This document shows, one piece after another, positions 21,642 through 33,423 of a DNA stretch of 64,000 nt. The position numbers and the translations under genes were made by a program. Source of the stretch: Rugalucina vietnamica (Eukaryota; Mollusca; Bivalvia; Lucinida; Lucinidae); assembly GCA_964017185.1 (NCBI GenBank), contig OZ024883.1, positions 41,718,395 through 41,782,394 on the forward strand. The letters are read 5' to 3'. Position 1 is the stretch's first letter. The number at the start of each line of letters is the position of its first letter. Under the pieces are notes generated by a model. It ran no database searches. It saw only the letters and a list, made by a program, of their open reading frames with translations, and had not been told where the DNA came from.

Positions 21642-22240
21642 AGAGCCCAAGCAAAAGAAAGGAAAGGGATGGAAGGCATAGACTTTGTGATAAATGTGAC
21701 ATTTTACTTTTCATCAGAAAGATATTGGTGAAAATTTGTTGAGGGAGTATTTAACTACCTCCAGACGAATCACCTTGAGAATAAAGTATCACAATACAGT
21801 GTCTATTGAAGCCTGGAGTGCTCACCCAAGAAAAGTGGTCAAGGAGTATTATGAGCAATAAAATCACAACCTTGTGATTGAAAAAAAAGAGAAATATGAC
21901 AAACAAAATATAGATATGTGTGTCATCATAATTGTTCGTGTATTTAAACTTTTTATTTCTTTTTTCTTTCACCCCAGAATTGTTAAGGAGTCGTCAGACA
22001 GAAATATAGTGCTTTTCGTGTGTTTTTTCGAAAAAAAAAAAAAAACTTGCAACGTCTTAGGATACCAAGGATATCCTATATGTATCACATGTCTTTTGAC
22101 AAAATTAGTCAAGTTTGCATTTTGTTAGCGTGGTCGGGTGGAAATTGTTGCCTAAAGAAATAGATGGGCTTCTTGTGCATCCAGGCAAAGGTTATACGCT
22201 AATTACTTAACATCTTATTGCTGATTAACAGCTCAGGTTT
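21642..22240. other. 3' flank of the bZIP fragment
   Basis: AATAAA-like signals near 21780 and 21857 and a poly-A tract near 22030. No other coding is recognised. Confidence 0.4.
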
Positions 22241-22440
22241 GAGCCTGCCCAGGAAAAGTGGTTCAAGTTCTACCATCAATACCCATAAGAAGTCTTATTG
22301 GCTTTGTTTGGGAGGTTATATTTGAAGTACATTTAAGATGTCATTCTAATTTTTGGAACAAGTCCCATACAACAGAGCCAACGTTCCGATGTGACCATAG
22401 CCGTTAACTGGGACGTTAAGCATCAATTCTGTTTTATTAT
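22241..22440 (+). mobile_element. SINE-like repeat, copy 1
   Basis: The segment from GAGCCTGCCCAGGAAAAGTG to AACTGGGACGTTAAGCATCA matches 26930-27075 plus 27243-27295. It ends with the GGGACGTTAAGC tail seen in other mollusc-type SINEs. No clear tRNA head is visible. Confidence 0.65.
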
Positions 22441-23290
22441 GTCATTGCTAAACATTTATGTGTAAGTATTAGTTTCATTACGAAAACTTGCCCATGCAAT
22501 ATACAGTAATTTTTAAAATTGTAAAAATGAAAACGTTTCCTCAATTTTGTGGGACTTTTACTCAAGATAAGGATGTCATAACATCCTACAAATGCTCGAA
22601 GTAAGCCACAAAGACTTATAGGGACTATGGATGGTTGGACTTCAACCACTTTTACTATGCAGGCTCAGTCATACCAGAACGGCTAACCAGTAATCAGATA
22701 GTCAGTCAGAGACATATAAACTTTGCCTGGAGGCAAAAACAGCCCATCCCGAATGGCGAGGACCATATTACCACCTGACCACCCTTTCAATTATTAATTG
22801 TTTGTTTAATAGATGTCATTTATTTTATGAATAGAATGTTTCAGTTGTAAATCTGACATGTAAGAAGAACATGTTGAATTTCACTGAAGTGTCGATATTT
22901 TTTTTAATATACATGTGTTCATTATAGAAATATACTTGTGTATATGACTAGTTTATTTAGCAGCAGCTCAAATCGGTTATCATCGCTTTCTGCATAGTTT
23001 GTCTTTTAAGTCATTTTAGTCAAATTCATGATTGTATTTTTTTATTTTCTTGTCTTTTATGATTAATGGGATGCTTTACTAGTATTTGTACATTTCTTTC
23101 AATCGGCAATAAGAGTGCAACAAATGTATCACAAAGTCATTCGTCAAAAAGCTGCAAAAATGCGTATGTGTTTCATATGTGAGCCTTATTAATTCGACTA
23201 TTGAAGTTTTACTATATGTTCAAGCTGACATATGTTCCACAAAAATGATAATAGATTGTCATTCTATACTCGTATGTTACAATGAAAGAT
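22441..23290. other. No feature recognised
   Basis: AT-rich, with no coding or repeat structure that can be supported. Confidence 0.5.
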
Positions 23291-23790
23291 AAAACTGGGA
23301 GCCTTTAAGAGCAATTAACATATTATGTGAAAGGGGATGGGCCGTATCTCGGTTTCCGCTACTTAAGCCTCGTCAATGACACTAGATTAGGCAACATGTA
23401 GCCAAAAGAGAATAACTGCAATTTTGCAACTTTCAACAAGAATGTCGATACAAAGACCAATATTAGCGAAATGGAGCCAAATATATTAAACGCTAGCTAG
23501 AAATGAATCTAAACCGATAATACATTTCTGATTTCTCAGAATAAAAGGACCAAAAGGAAACTATAATCTCCAATATGGATGATGTACGGGGAGACTTTTT
23601 AGGGCCACCACACGACACAACACCAGCTGCAATTTAGCAAATGAAAATTAAAACCGAAATCTTTTAAGAGCAGTGAACATACGAATGAGCAAGGGGAAGG
23701 ACCGTGCTGCGGCTTCGGCTACTCAAGCCACGCCAGTGACTATATAGATTCGGCAACATGGAACCAGTAAACAACGGCAATTTTGATAGT
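23291..23790. repeat. Dispersed repeat, two adjacent copies
   Basis: Two diverged copies (about 23294-23640 and 23650-23790) share TTTAAGAGCA.T.AACAT, a GGGCCGTATCTCGG-type core and GCTACTTAAGCC. Related copies lie at 28495-28608 and 29443-29680. Some contain GGATGATGTACGGGGAGA. The class of repeat is unknown. Confidence 0.65.
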
Positions 23791-24501
23791 TTTCTGATGC
23801 AACGGCTCAATTATACAACTATACGTTACACGTTTCTTACCTCAGCGCCCCCCCCCCCCCCACCCTCGCACCTTTACATAGTGGATGATAGGTTTCTGTA
23901 TTTCGATTGTTCTTGTGAATTGATATTAGAAACGTGAACATCAACAATCGACATCCTACCAATGAGCAACGGCGATGCTCCCCTTTACTTACTATACTCC
24001 TGTCTTGTCCAACATTTAATTAATATATTGGGGCCCTCTTATGCTGATGATATCATCATTATCAGTGGGCAAAAGGACCATCTCTCTCTCTCTCTCTCTC
24101 TCTGGGATTGAAAAATGCCACAAAGACTGGTAATATTTTCTTGTTTATTCTCAAAACTTTACAAAAATAAAGGTATAACAAATTATAAACAGCTTTACAA
24201 ACAACTTCATCAACATATTGTTTCCACCTTTATTCCAGATTACTTCCAGTCCATATTACTAATTTTAAAATCTAGTATGACATTTTACTATATTTATTTT
24301 AATTTTTTACTTTGATAGTGCACTCTTTGCGGAAATTCGTGTATTTACAACAATCATAAACTCATACACAAACCATAATATTATTATCATTGAAAATGCA
24401 TGTACATTATAGAGAATCTATGTTCGTAGGTTAAGTTAGTAATCGATCACAAAATAAACATGTGATTGCATTTCTAATGGGTACTAGCTGATGACACAAC
24501 A
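23791..24501. other. No gene; C-run and CT microsatellite
   Basis: Poly-C at about 23849-23862 and (CT)n at 24081-24102. Otherwise AT-rich DNA with nothing recognised. Confidence 0.6.
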
Positions 24502-24750
24502 CTGGGCCCCAAGGTAATAAAACTGTTTTCATGCTCAGCTCAGCTGAGACAAAATTTATCTTGCTCATGAATGTTAAAATGATAACATTTTTTGGCATTT
24601 TAACATGTATTTGCAGGGTAAATTACAGGTCTTAGTGGTCAAAACCTGAAAGTTGAATTTATTTGGGCTGTTTTGGTATTCATGAGCAGTTTAAATTTGA
24701 TGCTCAGCTAAAGTGAGCATGAAAAAAGATTTTATAACCTCAGAGCCAGG
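24502..24750. mobile_element. MITE, family B copy 2
   Basis: The ends CTGGGCCCCAAGGTAATAAA and TTTTATAACCTCAGAGCCAG are inverted. The inner ATGCTCAGCTCAGCTGAG and its complement are also present. The internal order is flipped relative to copies 1 and 3. Confidence 0.75.
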
Positions 24751-25232
24751 TCCATTTTCTGTAACTAGAACGAAAAATACAGATTTTCAAAGAACGATTT
24801 GAATACAATACACATAAGCTAAGTATGGTCCATCGCATATCCAATTTTTTTTTTTGTTTCACTGCAAAAGGCAAAGTCGAAAATGATAGCTTTATATTTC
24901 TAAATATCTCTGCCCTACATCAACACACCAAAATAGGACACTTTCAGAAGCATTAATCTAACATGAATTTTAAAGAATTTTAACAATGATCCTTCTTACA
25001 CATAAAACATGACTAAAATAAACACCACCGGTATAAAACAAGTTGAGCAAGAATACAAACACACAGTCACTGATGTACCAACACAATGATGTACCAACAC
25101 AATGATGTACAAATGTACACAATTGTTTCACATTAGAAAGATTTTCGTTTTTCAGGGAAAATGTTTCATCAGAATATGCTAAAATGGTCCAAAATACACT
25201 ATTCAAACATTTAAAATAACTGTAATATTAAT
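24751..25232. other. No feature recognised
   Basis: AT-rich DNA with a short tandem (TGATGTACCAACACAA, two to three times near 25070-25105). No gene. Confidence 0.5.
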
Positions 25233-25469
25233 TGAGCCGCGTCATGTGAAAACCAACAATCGGCATAGGCGAAAACAGAGGCGCAAATCAGCTTCGCAGT
25301 AACTGCGAAGCTGATCAGCGCCTTTGTTTTCGCTACAGGTATAGTACAATTCCTCTACTTTCTAAATCCAAATTTTCCAGCCTATAACCATCTTCTGTGA
25401 CTGTACAGCCCGGTTTGTGTCGGACCTGATCGGAACCCAAATTGTTTGTTTTCTCACGCACAGGCTCAA
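25233..25469 (+). mobile_element. Fold-back MITE, family A copy 5
   Basis: Ends TTGAGCCGCGTCATGTGAAAAC and TTTTCTCACGCACAGGCTCAA. The internal hairpin at about 25266-25334 has arms CAGCTTCGCAGT and ACTGCGAAGCTG plus flanks. It is very similar to copy 3. Confidence 0.85.
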
Positions 25470-26080
25470 TTTTAAGTTATCATAATTAATAAATAATTAA
25501 TGCAGTAGTCAGTGAGCGCAAAACTCTTAAAATTATTCCACAGATTTGCTTGACTTTCAATTTTTATTTGTTTGGATTTACTCCCTTGCACATGCGAAGG
25601 CCCACCGTATTCAAAATGATTTTTGGGCATAATTATATTATTAGTGAGCAGGGCTCTGTTGCATAAAACTCCCATTAACTTTAACTGCAGGTTAAGTCCT
25701 CATTAAGCCCAGTTAACATAACGGCAGCTTTTAAGCGTGTTGCATAAAAGTCAGTTACCTTAATGGTAGGTTAAAGTTCCTGTTAAAGCTACCATTTACT
25801 AAAGTAGCGTTGGAGGTACTTTAAAGCTGTCATTAACGGGTCATTAACTACTAATGACACAAAATAAAAATGAAAACCAGACAGAAATGACAGTTTTGAT
25901 TGATTTATGGCAAAATTTATTCACACAATACTTTTTTCATGTGATGGCCTTCATGGCGTGCTCATGACGTCATCACATTTGAAAGCACACATGACCTCAC
26001 ATAATTTAATTGGATACAGTGCTCGGCTAATTGTGTGTTCCAGTGCGTGTAGTCTACTGGACTTTTCAGGCAGGGTCTTT
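25470..26080. other. Repeat fragment, no gene
   Basis: TGTTGCATAAAACTCCCATT near 25660 and TGTTGCATAAAAGTCAG near 25738 look like diverged direct copies of a MITE end, rich in GGTTAA motifs. The far end of the element is not found. Confidence 0.4.
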
Positions 26081-26085
26081 CTTAC

Positions 26086-26091
26086 ATTTAA

Positions 26092-26158
<67 letters not shown>

Positions 26159-26207
26159 AATAGATTTAAATAAATAAATAAATGAATAAATAAATAAATA
26201 AATAAAA
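26086..26207. repeat. (AAAT)n microsatellite
   Basis: Long AAAT tetranucleotide array with one interruption (TAGATT) near 26162. Confidence 0.95.
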
Positions 26208-26703
26208 GTTTACAAACTAAAACTATCTATGTGTACTGAACACAAGTGATCACTTATCTTAAAATAAACGGTAGGAAAAATCTCACCGCGAAGTAGGCCT
26301 ACCACTCTTACGGCGTGTATTGCAATCATCGACGTTAAATGTGCGGAAGACCGAATCAAGCACAAGTTTCAAATAGCCCTTACGACAGTTCGAACCGCAA
26401 AGCTGTTTATGTGCCAGAAATATTTCTACCTGTAGAAGTTAGCACAATAGTTCACTGACACAGCGTACGTCACCGACGCAAAAGATAAGCTGTGTTAAAC
26501 ATTTACCTCATCTGTGTTGATACTAATTAAGCTAACGGAAGCATTAAGTACACAGCACAGAATGTGATAATCCCGCCCCGACCCCCATAAAGGCGCCGCA
26601 TAATGTTTGATGAAACCGTTCTTATTGTCATATTGTACATCATGTAGCATGGCAACGACACAATAGTAAACTAAGCTACTCTGTCTCTCTCATTCTCTCT
26701 CAC

Positions 26704-26707
<4 letters not shown>

Positions 26708-26760
<53 letters not shown>
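26708..26760. repeat. (CT)n microsatellite
   Basis: Pure CT run preceded by imperfect CT-rich DNA from about 26680. Confidence 0.95.
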
Positions 26761-26763
<3 letters not shown>

Positions 26764-26929
26764 TATCTTAATGAGTTTGAGTGTGGAGAATGCCTTGAGC
26801 AGTTTATTACAGGTTGAGAATACAGTCGTAAACTTACATAATCATTCGTTGATGAAAGCGTTCGTATTGTCATATCGTTTACATGTAGCATCGCAACGAC
26901 CGACCATCTGATTACTGGTAACCGTTCAT

Positions 26930-27298
26930 GTCTTGGCCTGCCCAGGAAATGTGGTTCAGTCAAACCATCCACACATACAAGCCTTATTGGCTTAGTTGGG
27001 TGGTTACATTTATGAAGCACATTTTCTGAGTGTCATGACATCCTAATGTTGGGTAACAGCCCAATAAAATTGGGACAGAAGCCTCCGTGGTGCAGTGGTT
27101 ATGTCACTCGCCTTGTAAACCAGGGGTCGCAGGTTCGATCCCGGGCTTCTCCAGTCCGTCGGATGGGACTATAAACCAAGGGCCCATATGACCTTACCTG
27201 TTGGTGGGACGTTAAACCCCATTTAACCAACGAAAATTTGGGCAACGTCCCGACATGGCCATTGCTGTTGACTGGGACGTAAAGCATCAAATCAACAA
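26930..27298 (+). mobile_element. SINE-like repeat, copy 2, split by a younger SINE
   Basis: Homologous to 22241-22440 but interrupted at 27076-27232. The homology resumes at GGGCAACGTCCCGACATGGC and ends GGGACGTAAAGCATCAAATC followed by a CAAA tail. Confidence 0.7.
27076..27232 (+). mobile_element. tRNA-Thr-like SINE inserted in another SINE
   Basis: The tRNA-like head has box A (TGGTGCAGTGGTT), a Thr-type anticodon loop (CTTGTAA) and box B (GGTTCGATCCC). The tail contains GGGACGTTAAACCCC. A 9-10 bp duplication (AAAATTGGG at 27066-27074 and AAAATTTGGG at 27233-27242) flanks it. The acceptor and T stems do not pair fully, so it is not a working tRNA gene. Confidence 0.8.
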
Positions 27299-27403
27299 AC
27301 AAAGCTTCTTAATATCTCACCCATTAAAGTGCGGAAAATATCGACCCAATTTTTTTTGAGAGGTGTCGCCAAGTCACACAACGCTTACTAGAAGTGGGAG
27401 TCA
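27299..27403. other. Short unannotated spacer
   Basis: Nothing is recognised between the SINE and the next inverted-repeat element. Confidence 0.5.
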
Positions 27404-30143
27404 GGGGCCAGTTTCATCAAAGCGTTTAAGACAAAATTTTGTCCTGGAAGATGTCCTAGGACGTTTTAAAGACAAAAATCGTGTTTCATCAAACTCGCGA
27501 AATTTAGGAAGTTCTCAGATTTTGTCTTAAACGTAGGACAACTATTTCGGCGTCCTACCTGATAATTTTTGTCCTAAATTGTATACATGTACTAGAAATG
27601 GCTGCTGCCGTTCGTTTGGTATTGGAGGCTGAAGAAGATGATGACCTTCACGTGTCCTACATGCAGAAGTTAATCTAGTAAACGTATTTAGTTAGAGAGG
27701 GACACTCGTTTGTCATGGCCAATCTTCCACGAGGCCCTCAAAATCCATTAAATTGTGTATATTAAGACCAACTACCCGTCGCTGCTGCTTCTAAAGAGAC
27801 GTTAATTGGATGCAGGTTATTACATGTATGTACAAGCTTAGGTTATCTTTGAGAGGTGACACCGACGTTGGGAAACACACACACTGATGGATTGACGTAC
27901 AGACAGAAGGACAGAATGAACCCAACTCTGAATGAGAACCCTCTTACAATGGCTTTGCATAAGTTTGAAGGATCGTCGATCTTGAACATAATATTGTCGA
28001 TATTTTGAAGTTTGAATATGTTTCAACGACTGTTGAACAACGTAAAATATCAAAAATGAACATTGTTGCGAGAATTCTGTTAAGTTGACTATGTCAGAAA
28101 TATCGAAAACACCACCAGTCTATGCTTAGCCAACCTAAAAGTTAAGATGGCAACCACATATCAAATTATACTAGAATTAAAATGAATTGCTTTTTGGCAG
28201 ACACACATACTCATACACAGTGGATCGGCTTTGTTCGAAAACATTTTTAAGAATTCACTTGAATGTTTATTCGAAAATGTACCCTTTTAAGTCACCACGA
28301 CAACCTATCCAGAATCAATGCTACATGTATAAGAAACGAAGTCTGTAAAAATCAAATATCCTCAATTAAACTGCAGAGATCGCCTCTTTCAACGTTTCAA
28401 CCAACAGTTAAAGAATTATGTGTTGCTGCAACATGAATAATACTTCTGAAAAGAAAGGCTTATGATTTTAGGTGAAATATGATAATAAAAATAAAACTGA
28501 GATCCTTTAAGAGCAGTGAATATATTAATGAGAAAAGGTATGGGCCATACCGTGGTTTCGGCTACTTAAGCCTCTTCCGTGACCCTTTAAAGCCTTTGGC
28601 AAATGAAAAAAAGTGTCAATAAGCAATGCTTATTAAATTCCCCCCGCAGTGTAACTGTTTACCACAAACATTAATTTTTCACAATAAATTTCTTCAAGCA
28701 AATTTCCTATAGGCCTACATGTAGGCCTATAGTTCCATCAAAAACTGTGGTAGAGTTGATCGGCATGTGAATGCCTATACCTATAATAAAGCTAAGAAAA
28801 CCATGCCCTCACCTGTGAAAAAAGCTAAGACAAATTGAATTGTATTAGGACATATTGTCTAAGTTCTCATAGCAGTAATTTTGTCAATAATTATATTTTC
28901 ACAATAAAATTTCTTCATGCAAATGCCCAATGGGTGTACATTATGAAGGCATAATATCAAATTTTTCCATCAAAAACTGTAGTAGGAGTTGATCGGTCCA
29001 TGAATGCCCTTAATAGTAAAAGAACCAAGGAAAATTGTTTAAGTTCTCATAGCTGTCATTTTGTCAAAAATTGTTTTTTGGCAATAATATTTCTTTATGC
29101 AAATGTCCAATAGGTGTACATCATGTAGACATAATATCAGAAAGTTTCAACAAAAACTGTGGTAGGAGTTGATCGGCCCGTAAATGCACTATATTCACTG
29201 TGTACAAAAGCCATCAAGAACTATAAAGGGAAGTAACTCAAAAGGGACTGGCCCATAGCCCCTTATTTTTGCATGTACATATTTGCCCTATAGATATGCA
29301 GATGCCTGCAAAGTTTCAAGAAATTCAATCAATGGGTCTTCAAGATATTAAAGAAACAAAACGTTACGGACGGACGGACACACGGACGGACAACGTGAAA
29401 ACAGTATACCCCCCTTAAAACTTCGTTTTGGCGGGGGTATAAATAGAGCCAAAGAGAAATACTGTAATTTTGCAACTTTCAACACGATAGTCGATACGAA
29501 TACTAGTATTATCTCTCAGAGTATTATCTAAAAAGATCAAATATATAAAACGTTGGTTAGAAAATGAATCTTAACCGATTTTCTCAGAATACCCTCGCTG
29601 ATCTCAAAGGACCAAAAGGAAATATAATCAGCACTATGGATGATGTACGGGGAGAATTTTTAGGGCTAAAGTGGCTTTTAACAGAAAATTATTTAATAAT
29701 TTCACTGTTTAAAATTTAGAAAATATCAAGTTTATTATACCAGTTCTTTTTCTTCGCAATTTAGACTGAGATTGATTAAACATAATTAATTAAGTGCCAT
29801 TAAATATGAGCAACACCCTAAATAACCATCCTAAATACATACTTATACATGTAGCAATATACCCGCGCGAACCCTAATAATAGCGGCCATCAGCTTTTTG
29901 AAAAAGGTAAAACTTGTATGACTTTTACACAGCTAAAATTAGATCGCACGTGATCAAGCACGTGATATTTATGGGGCCCAATAGAAGAGCATAGTTAAAG
30001 TAGGACACTTTTGATGAAACGCAGATTAAAGCCGTAGGACATTTTAAGGACGTTTTGATGAAACCGACCTACACATGTCTCAGAAAATGTCCTGGGACAC
30101 TTTAAAGATTTGTCCTAGGAACTTTTTTGATGAAACTGGCCCC
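27404..30143. mobile_element. Inverted-repeat DNA element, 2.7 kb, with nested insertions
   Basis: The ends GGGGCCAGTTTCATCAAA and TTTGATGAAACTGGCCCC are perfect inverses; inner motifs (GTCCTAGGAC, CATTTTAAGGACGTTT) recur inverted near both ends. Near the left end an ATG at 27598 opens a 26-codon acidic peptide (MAAAVRLVLEAEEDDD) that resembles the start of Harbinger-type transposases, but no transposase core follows. The interior holds a diverged copy of the 23.3 kb repeat, itself split by an 830-bp insertion at about 28609-29442. Confidence 0.65.
28609..29442. mobile_element. 830-bp insertion with three internal repeats
   Basis: It interrupts the repeat copy 28495-29680, whose two halves line up with 23294-23640. 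It contains three diverged copies of a block with CAAAAACTGT.GTAGGAGTTGATCGG about 200 bp apart and ends in an ACGGACGGAC run and GGCGGGGGTATAA. No coding. This tail type is widespread in marine invertebrate genomes (from general knowledge). Confidence 0.6.
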
Positions 30144-30692
30144 AGGTCCGAGTTTGAGTGACATCATTAGGTGTATTGCTTAAACACGACTGACTTATCG
30201 GATTACATAACGCCTATATTCTCTTCCGTCACTCAAAATCGAATTGAACTCACGAGCGTATGGTTTGAGTATGAGTCCAGTGGGATTAATTTGAGTGTGA
30301 GTGGAATATGGATTTGGTACTCGACTCTCGCACACTTGAGTGTCGCGTTTTCCTAATAAAACAAGGAGATTATGGGCGGTTTGTGTTATTCATTCTGTGT
30401 AACATCACAGTAGCAGTAAAGACTCTGACTAGACGCCGCATCTTTTTTGCTTATACTCTTTCTCTCTTCTTTTCATACGCGTAAGCTTTCATTTTTATGC
30501 TCGTTCAGTTTCTTATTATTAGCACGTGCTTTTTGTGGCGCCCGGTAACGAGCATACAGTAAGTAAAGGCCATGTATATTAACAGCACTTGCGCGTGTGA
30601 ATTGCAATATTACTACATGGCTTTCTCTACATTAATAAACGGTAATTTATAATGTGTGACACGGGTATTTATGCAGTAATATATTATGTTTT
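30144..30692. other. No feature recognised
   Basis: No coding or clear repeat is seen. Confidence 0.5.
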
Positions 30693-31044
30693 TATGAGGC
30701 TTTCACACTAGAGCACGATCTGATATGAATGCCACGATCGACAAATCGCGGCTAATCGGGACATGTTGCCAAAATTTGACGTTCTGTTGCGAGTCGCTGC
30801 GTTTTGATACAATCTGTTGCGATCTGATACGACAGAGTGCTTCGAAAACAAACATATACCTCATTACGTTTTTTTAGGTTACTGAGAAAATACTTCACTT
30901 GATGATACAAGCATGAAATTTTCACAAAATGTTCTTTACATGACTAGAATTAAAATTTGATCCCTAGCCACTTGAAATTCCGCCATTTTCAAGATGGCCG
31001 CCAAAAACAAAATGGCCGACAGTCGTGAATAGAGCCCACGTAGT

Positions 31045-31560
31045 AAATTGTTAATATCTCAGGTTCTGATCATCATAGAACAACAATTTTGATACCAAAA
31101 TGAAGCTTAATGATAGGTTTCTAACATAAAATTAATATATGCAAATTACCTTATTCGCATATTTATGAATATTAATGAGATCTCATTTTGGACACTTAAA
31201 CTTAAAAAAAAATATTCAGATCTATGTCGCTGTTCATATCTTAGGTTCTGTTCATCACAGATCAACAATATTGAAACCAAAATAGAATTAAATAATAGTT
31301 TGTCATGTAAATTACATATGCAAATTACCTTATTTGCATATTTATAAATATTAATGAAGTATCATTATTGGACACTAAAACTTGAAAACATGTTCACGTC
31401 TTAATTTTTTTTCATATTTCCTGTTCTGCTAATCGTAGAACAACAGTATTGATACCATTTTTGGTATCACAAAGAAACTTGAGCTAAATAATAGCTTCCA
31501 GAATATAGATAACATATGCAAATTACCTTATTTGCATAATCATGAATATGACCAAGTGGT
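31045..31560. repeat. Three diverged tandem blocks of about 190 bp
   Basis: Each block reads: ATCTTAGGTTCTG.TCATC, then AACAACA.T.TTGATACCA, then TATGCAAATTACCTTAT and a GAATATTAATGA-type end. Only one such block is present in the opposite terminal repeat (38160-38300). Subterminal repeats like these often bind transposase (inference). Confidence 0.7.
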
Positions 31561-32076
31561 CATTTTTACACCATAGCCTAAAATATATCCACATCTCAGT
31601 CACAGAAAGATGTAAAATGCAAACAAAATAAAGAAAAAAGAATAATAACAGGACTAGACCTTGCCAGACAATTCTTTGTCACAAATAAACAACAGATAAC
31701 AGTCATGCTCATGAATATTCAATATGTTTATTCTACTTTGTAAGTCCTTATTTATCAATTAAGTTCATTGTGAAAATTGTTCAAAATTATTTCTAAAATG
31801 GAAGATCAATGGCATTCAGAAAAAATAACTCATTGCGTTTTCTTCCAAAGCTGAAATATCAATGAATATGAATCATAATAATGATGCAATTAGCTTCCAT
31901 TTTCTATGTCTATTGAGAGATAACACTGATAAAAAGCACATCAAATGGGCAGTAACAGCAATGATAAGCTGAAAGTTAAGCCCAAATATACCGGGTCCTA
32001 GTCCAAACAGATTCATATCTTATATGTCATTTTGACAGTTACATGAACACAAAGCTGTGCACGACAGACCCGAGCA

Positions 32077-33423
32077 TTAGCACTTGCAGTTCCCTGTACA
32101 GTTTGACATTTTACAGCCGCATTTTTGAATTTCTTGACAGCATTCTGCTATGGCAGACGATTCCGTCCTATTTGGGTCCCAAACACTGTTTTGCTCTGAC
32201 CATCCCCAACTTGATGGAGATGGTAACTGCTGTTCAGTCACGATTGATTGTCCCCACACATGTCCTGCTTGGAAAACTGCTCTCTTAATATGTTCTTTAA
32301 GAGCAGCTTGTGTTGGTGGAATAGCATCATATGCTCTCTGCTTTCTGGCAAATAAGTCAAATCGAGCATCGTCCACCTTGCTGTATGTGCTAGACCGGTC
32401 ATACATGACAACAACAAATTGTTCTAATGTATCCATGTCTGACTGTGATACAGTATCAGTGGGGGAACTGAGGTTGCGAAACACTTCTGTGACTTCTTCA
32501 TATACATTCCACGCCTGCCATGCCGACTTTTTGCCCTTACCTACAAATGCAGAGACAGTATCACAACCTGTAAAGGCATGGAAAAATGGGAGTGCCTTTG
32601 AACGAAGGCCAAGTGATTTGCTGATATCATGGATCGGCAGCCACCGAAAGTTTTCTCCTTTTCCAAAAGACAGCCATAAAACATCGATATTCAGATCAAC
32701 GTATGCAGATATAGCTAGTACAACAACATCAGTATCGGAACTAGCGATGGTTACAACTCTACTTCCTGCCAGAGAGGTATGTTTTGCATGTACAAACATA
32801 CGAGTGTCTGCCTCCTCGTGATTACATGGCGCTAGCAAATTCTTGTCAAATTGTAAATTGCAAACAACGTCATTCCCTTTTGTCACAATGATCTGTGCGG
32901 TAGTTTGAGCAAGTATGATTTTATCAGCAAGAAACTCAAATAGTTCTGTTTTGTTCTCATCACATCTGAGGAAGTTGCTCCATGATTTGGGTGGCCTGCT
33001 GTTACCAGTTACTTTTCTGCGTACTCCGGTCCCTCGTTTCTGTCTAGTCTCACCTTTCAGGCTATCTGGCCGATAGATATCAAATACAACATCAATCCTG
33101 CTGTGTTTCCTGGCATACGACTCAATATGAGGTATTATAATCTCAGCGGCATAATCATCAAACGTTTTTGATACTCCAGGTGATTTCGCATTAATTAGGG
33201 CTGCCCCATCGATGATCACAGAGTCTGCATTTGGCTGTTCATATGTTGTATTTGTATCTTGCTCAATAACGTCAAGTAGCTGTGACTTTGTTCCAGAGTA
33301 AAGGTTGCCATTCTGTGACAAAGACGGTGGACAGTTTTGATTTTCGTGCTGGAAAAAAGCCTGCAAGTCACATTTTTCGGCTTTGACATAAGATGAATAG
33401 CCGTGAAAATAGTTTACAGTCAT
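32077..33423 (-). CDS. XPG/FEN1-like nuclease domain of the 30.9-38.5 kb transposon
   Basis: Open for 448 codons. The acidic residues expected of the XPG/FEN1 (PIN-like) nuclease fold are in order: VIIDGAALIN (about residue 72), EADTRMFVHA (about 206), SSDTDVVVLAI (about 231) and FTGCDTVSAF (about 290), followed by KGKKSAWQAW. The C-terminus has a Cys-rich tail (CGCKMSNCTGNCKC) that could bind zinc. XPG-type enzymes cut structured DNA, so here it would act in transposition, processing ends or flaps (inference). The N-terminus overlaps the previous block in another frame, so the start shown is not a real initiation site. Confidence 0.7.
   Translation of the reverse strand: MTVNYFHGYSSYVKAEKCDLQAFFQHENQNCPPSLSQNGNLYSGTKSQLLDVIEQDTNTTYEQPNADSVIIDGAALINAKSPGVSKTFDDYAAEIIIPHIESYARKHSRIDVVFDIYRPDSLKGETRQKRGTGVRRKVTGNSRPPKSWSNFLRCDENKTELFEFLADKIILAQTTAQIIVTKGNDVVCNLQFDKNLLAPCNHEEADTRMFVHAKHTSLAGSRVVTIASSDTDVVVLAISAYVDLNIDVLWLSFGKGENFRWLPIHDISKSLGLRSKALPFFHAFTGCDTVSAFVGKGKKSAWQAWNVYEEVTEVFRNLSSPTDTVSQSDMDTLEQFVVVMYDRSSTYSKVDDARFDLFARKQRAYDAIPPTQAALKEHIKRAVFQAGHVWGQSIVTEQQLPSPSSWGWSEQNSVWDPNRTESSAIAECCQEIQKCGCKMSNCTGNCKC

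Noticed and set aside
27076..27150. Functional tRNA-Thr gene
   Set aside because: Acceptor and T stems do not pair, a SINE tail follows and a target duplication flanks it.
32150..32821. 223-codon plus-strand open frame
   Set aside because: Shadow of the minus-strand nuclease domain, which has conserved acidic motifs.
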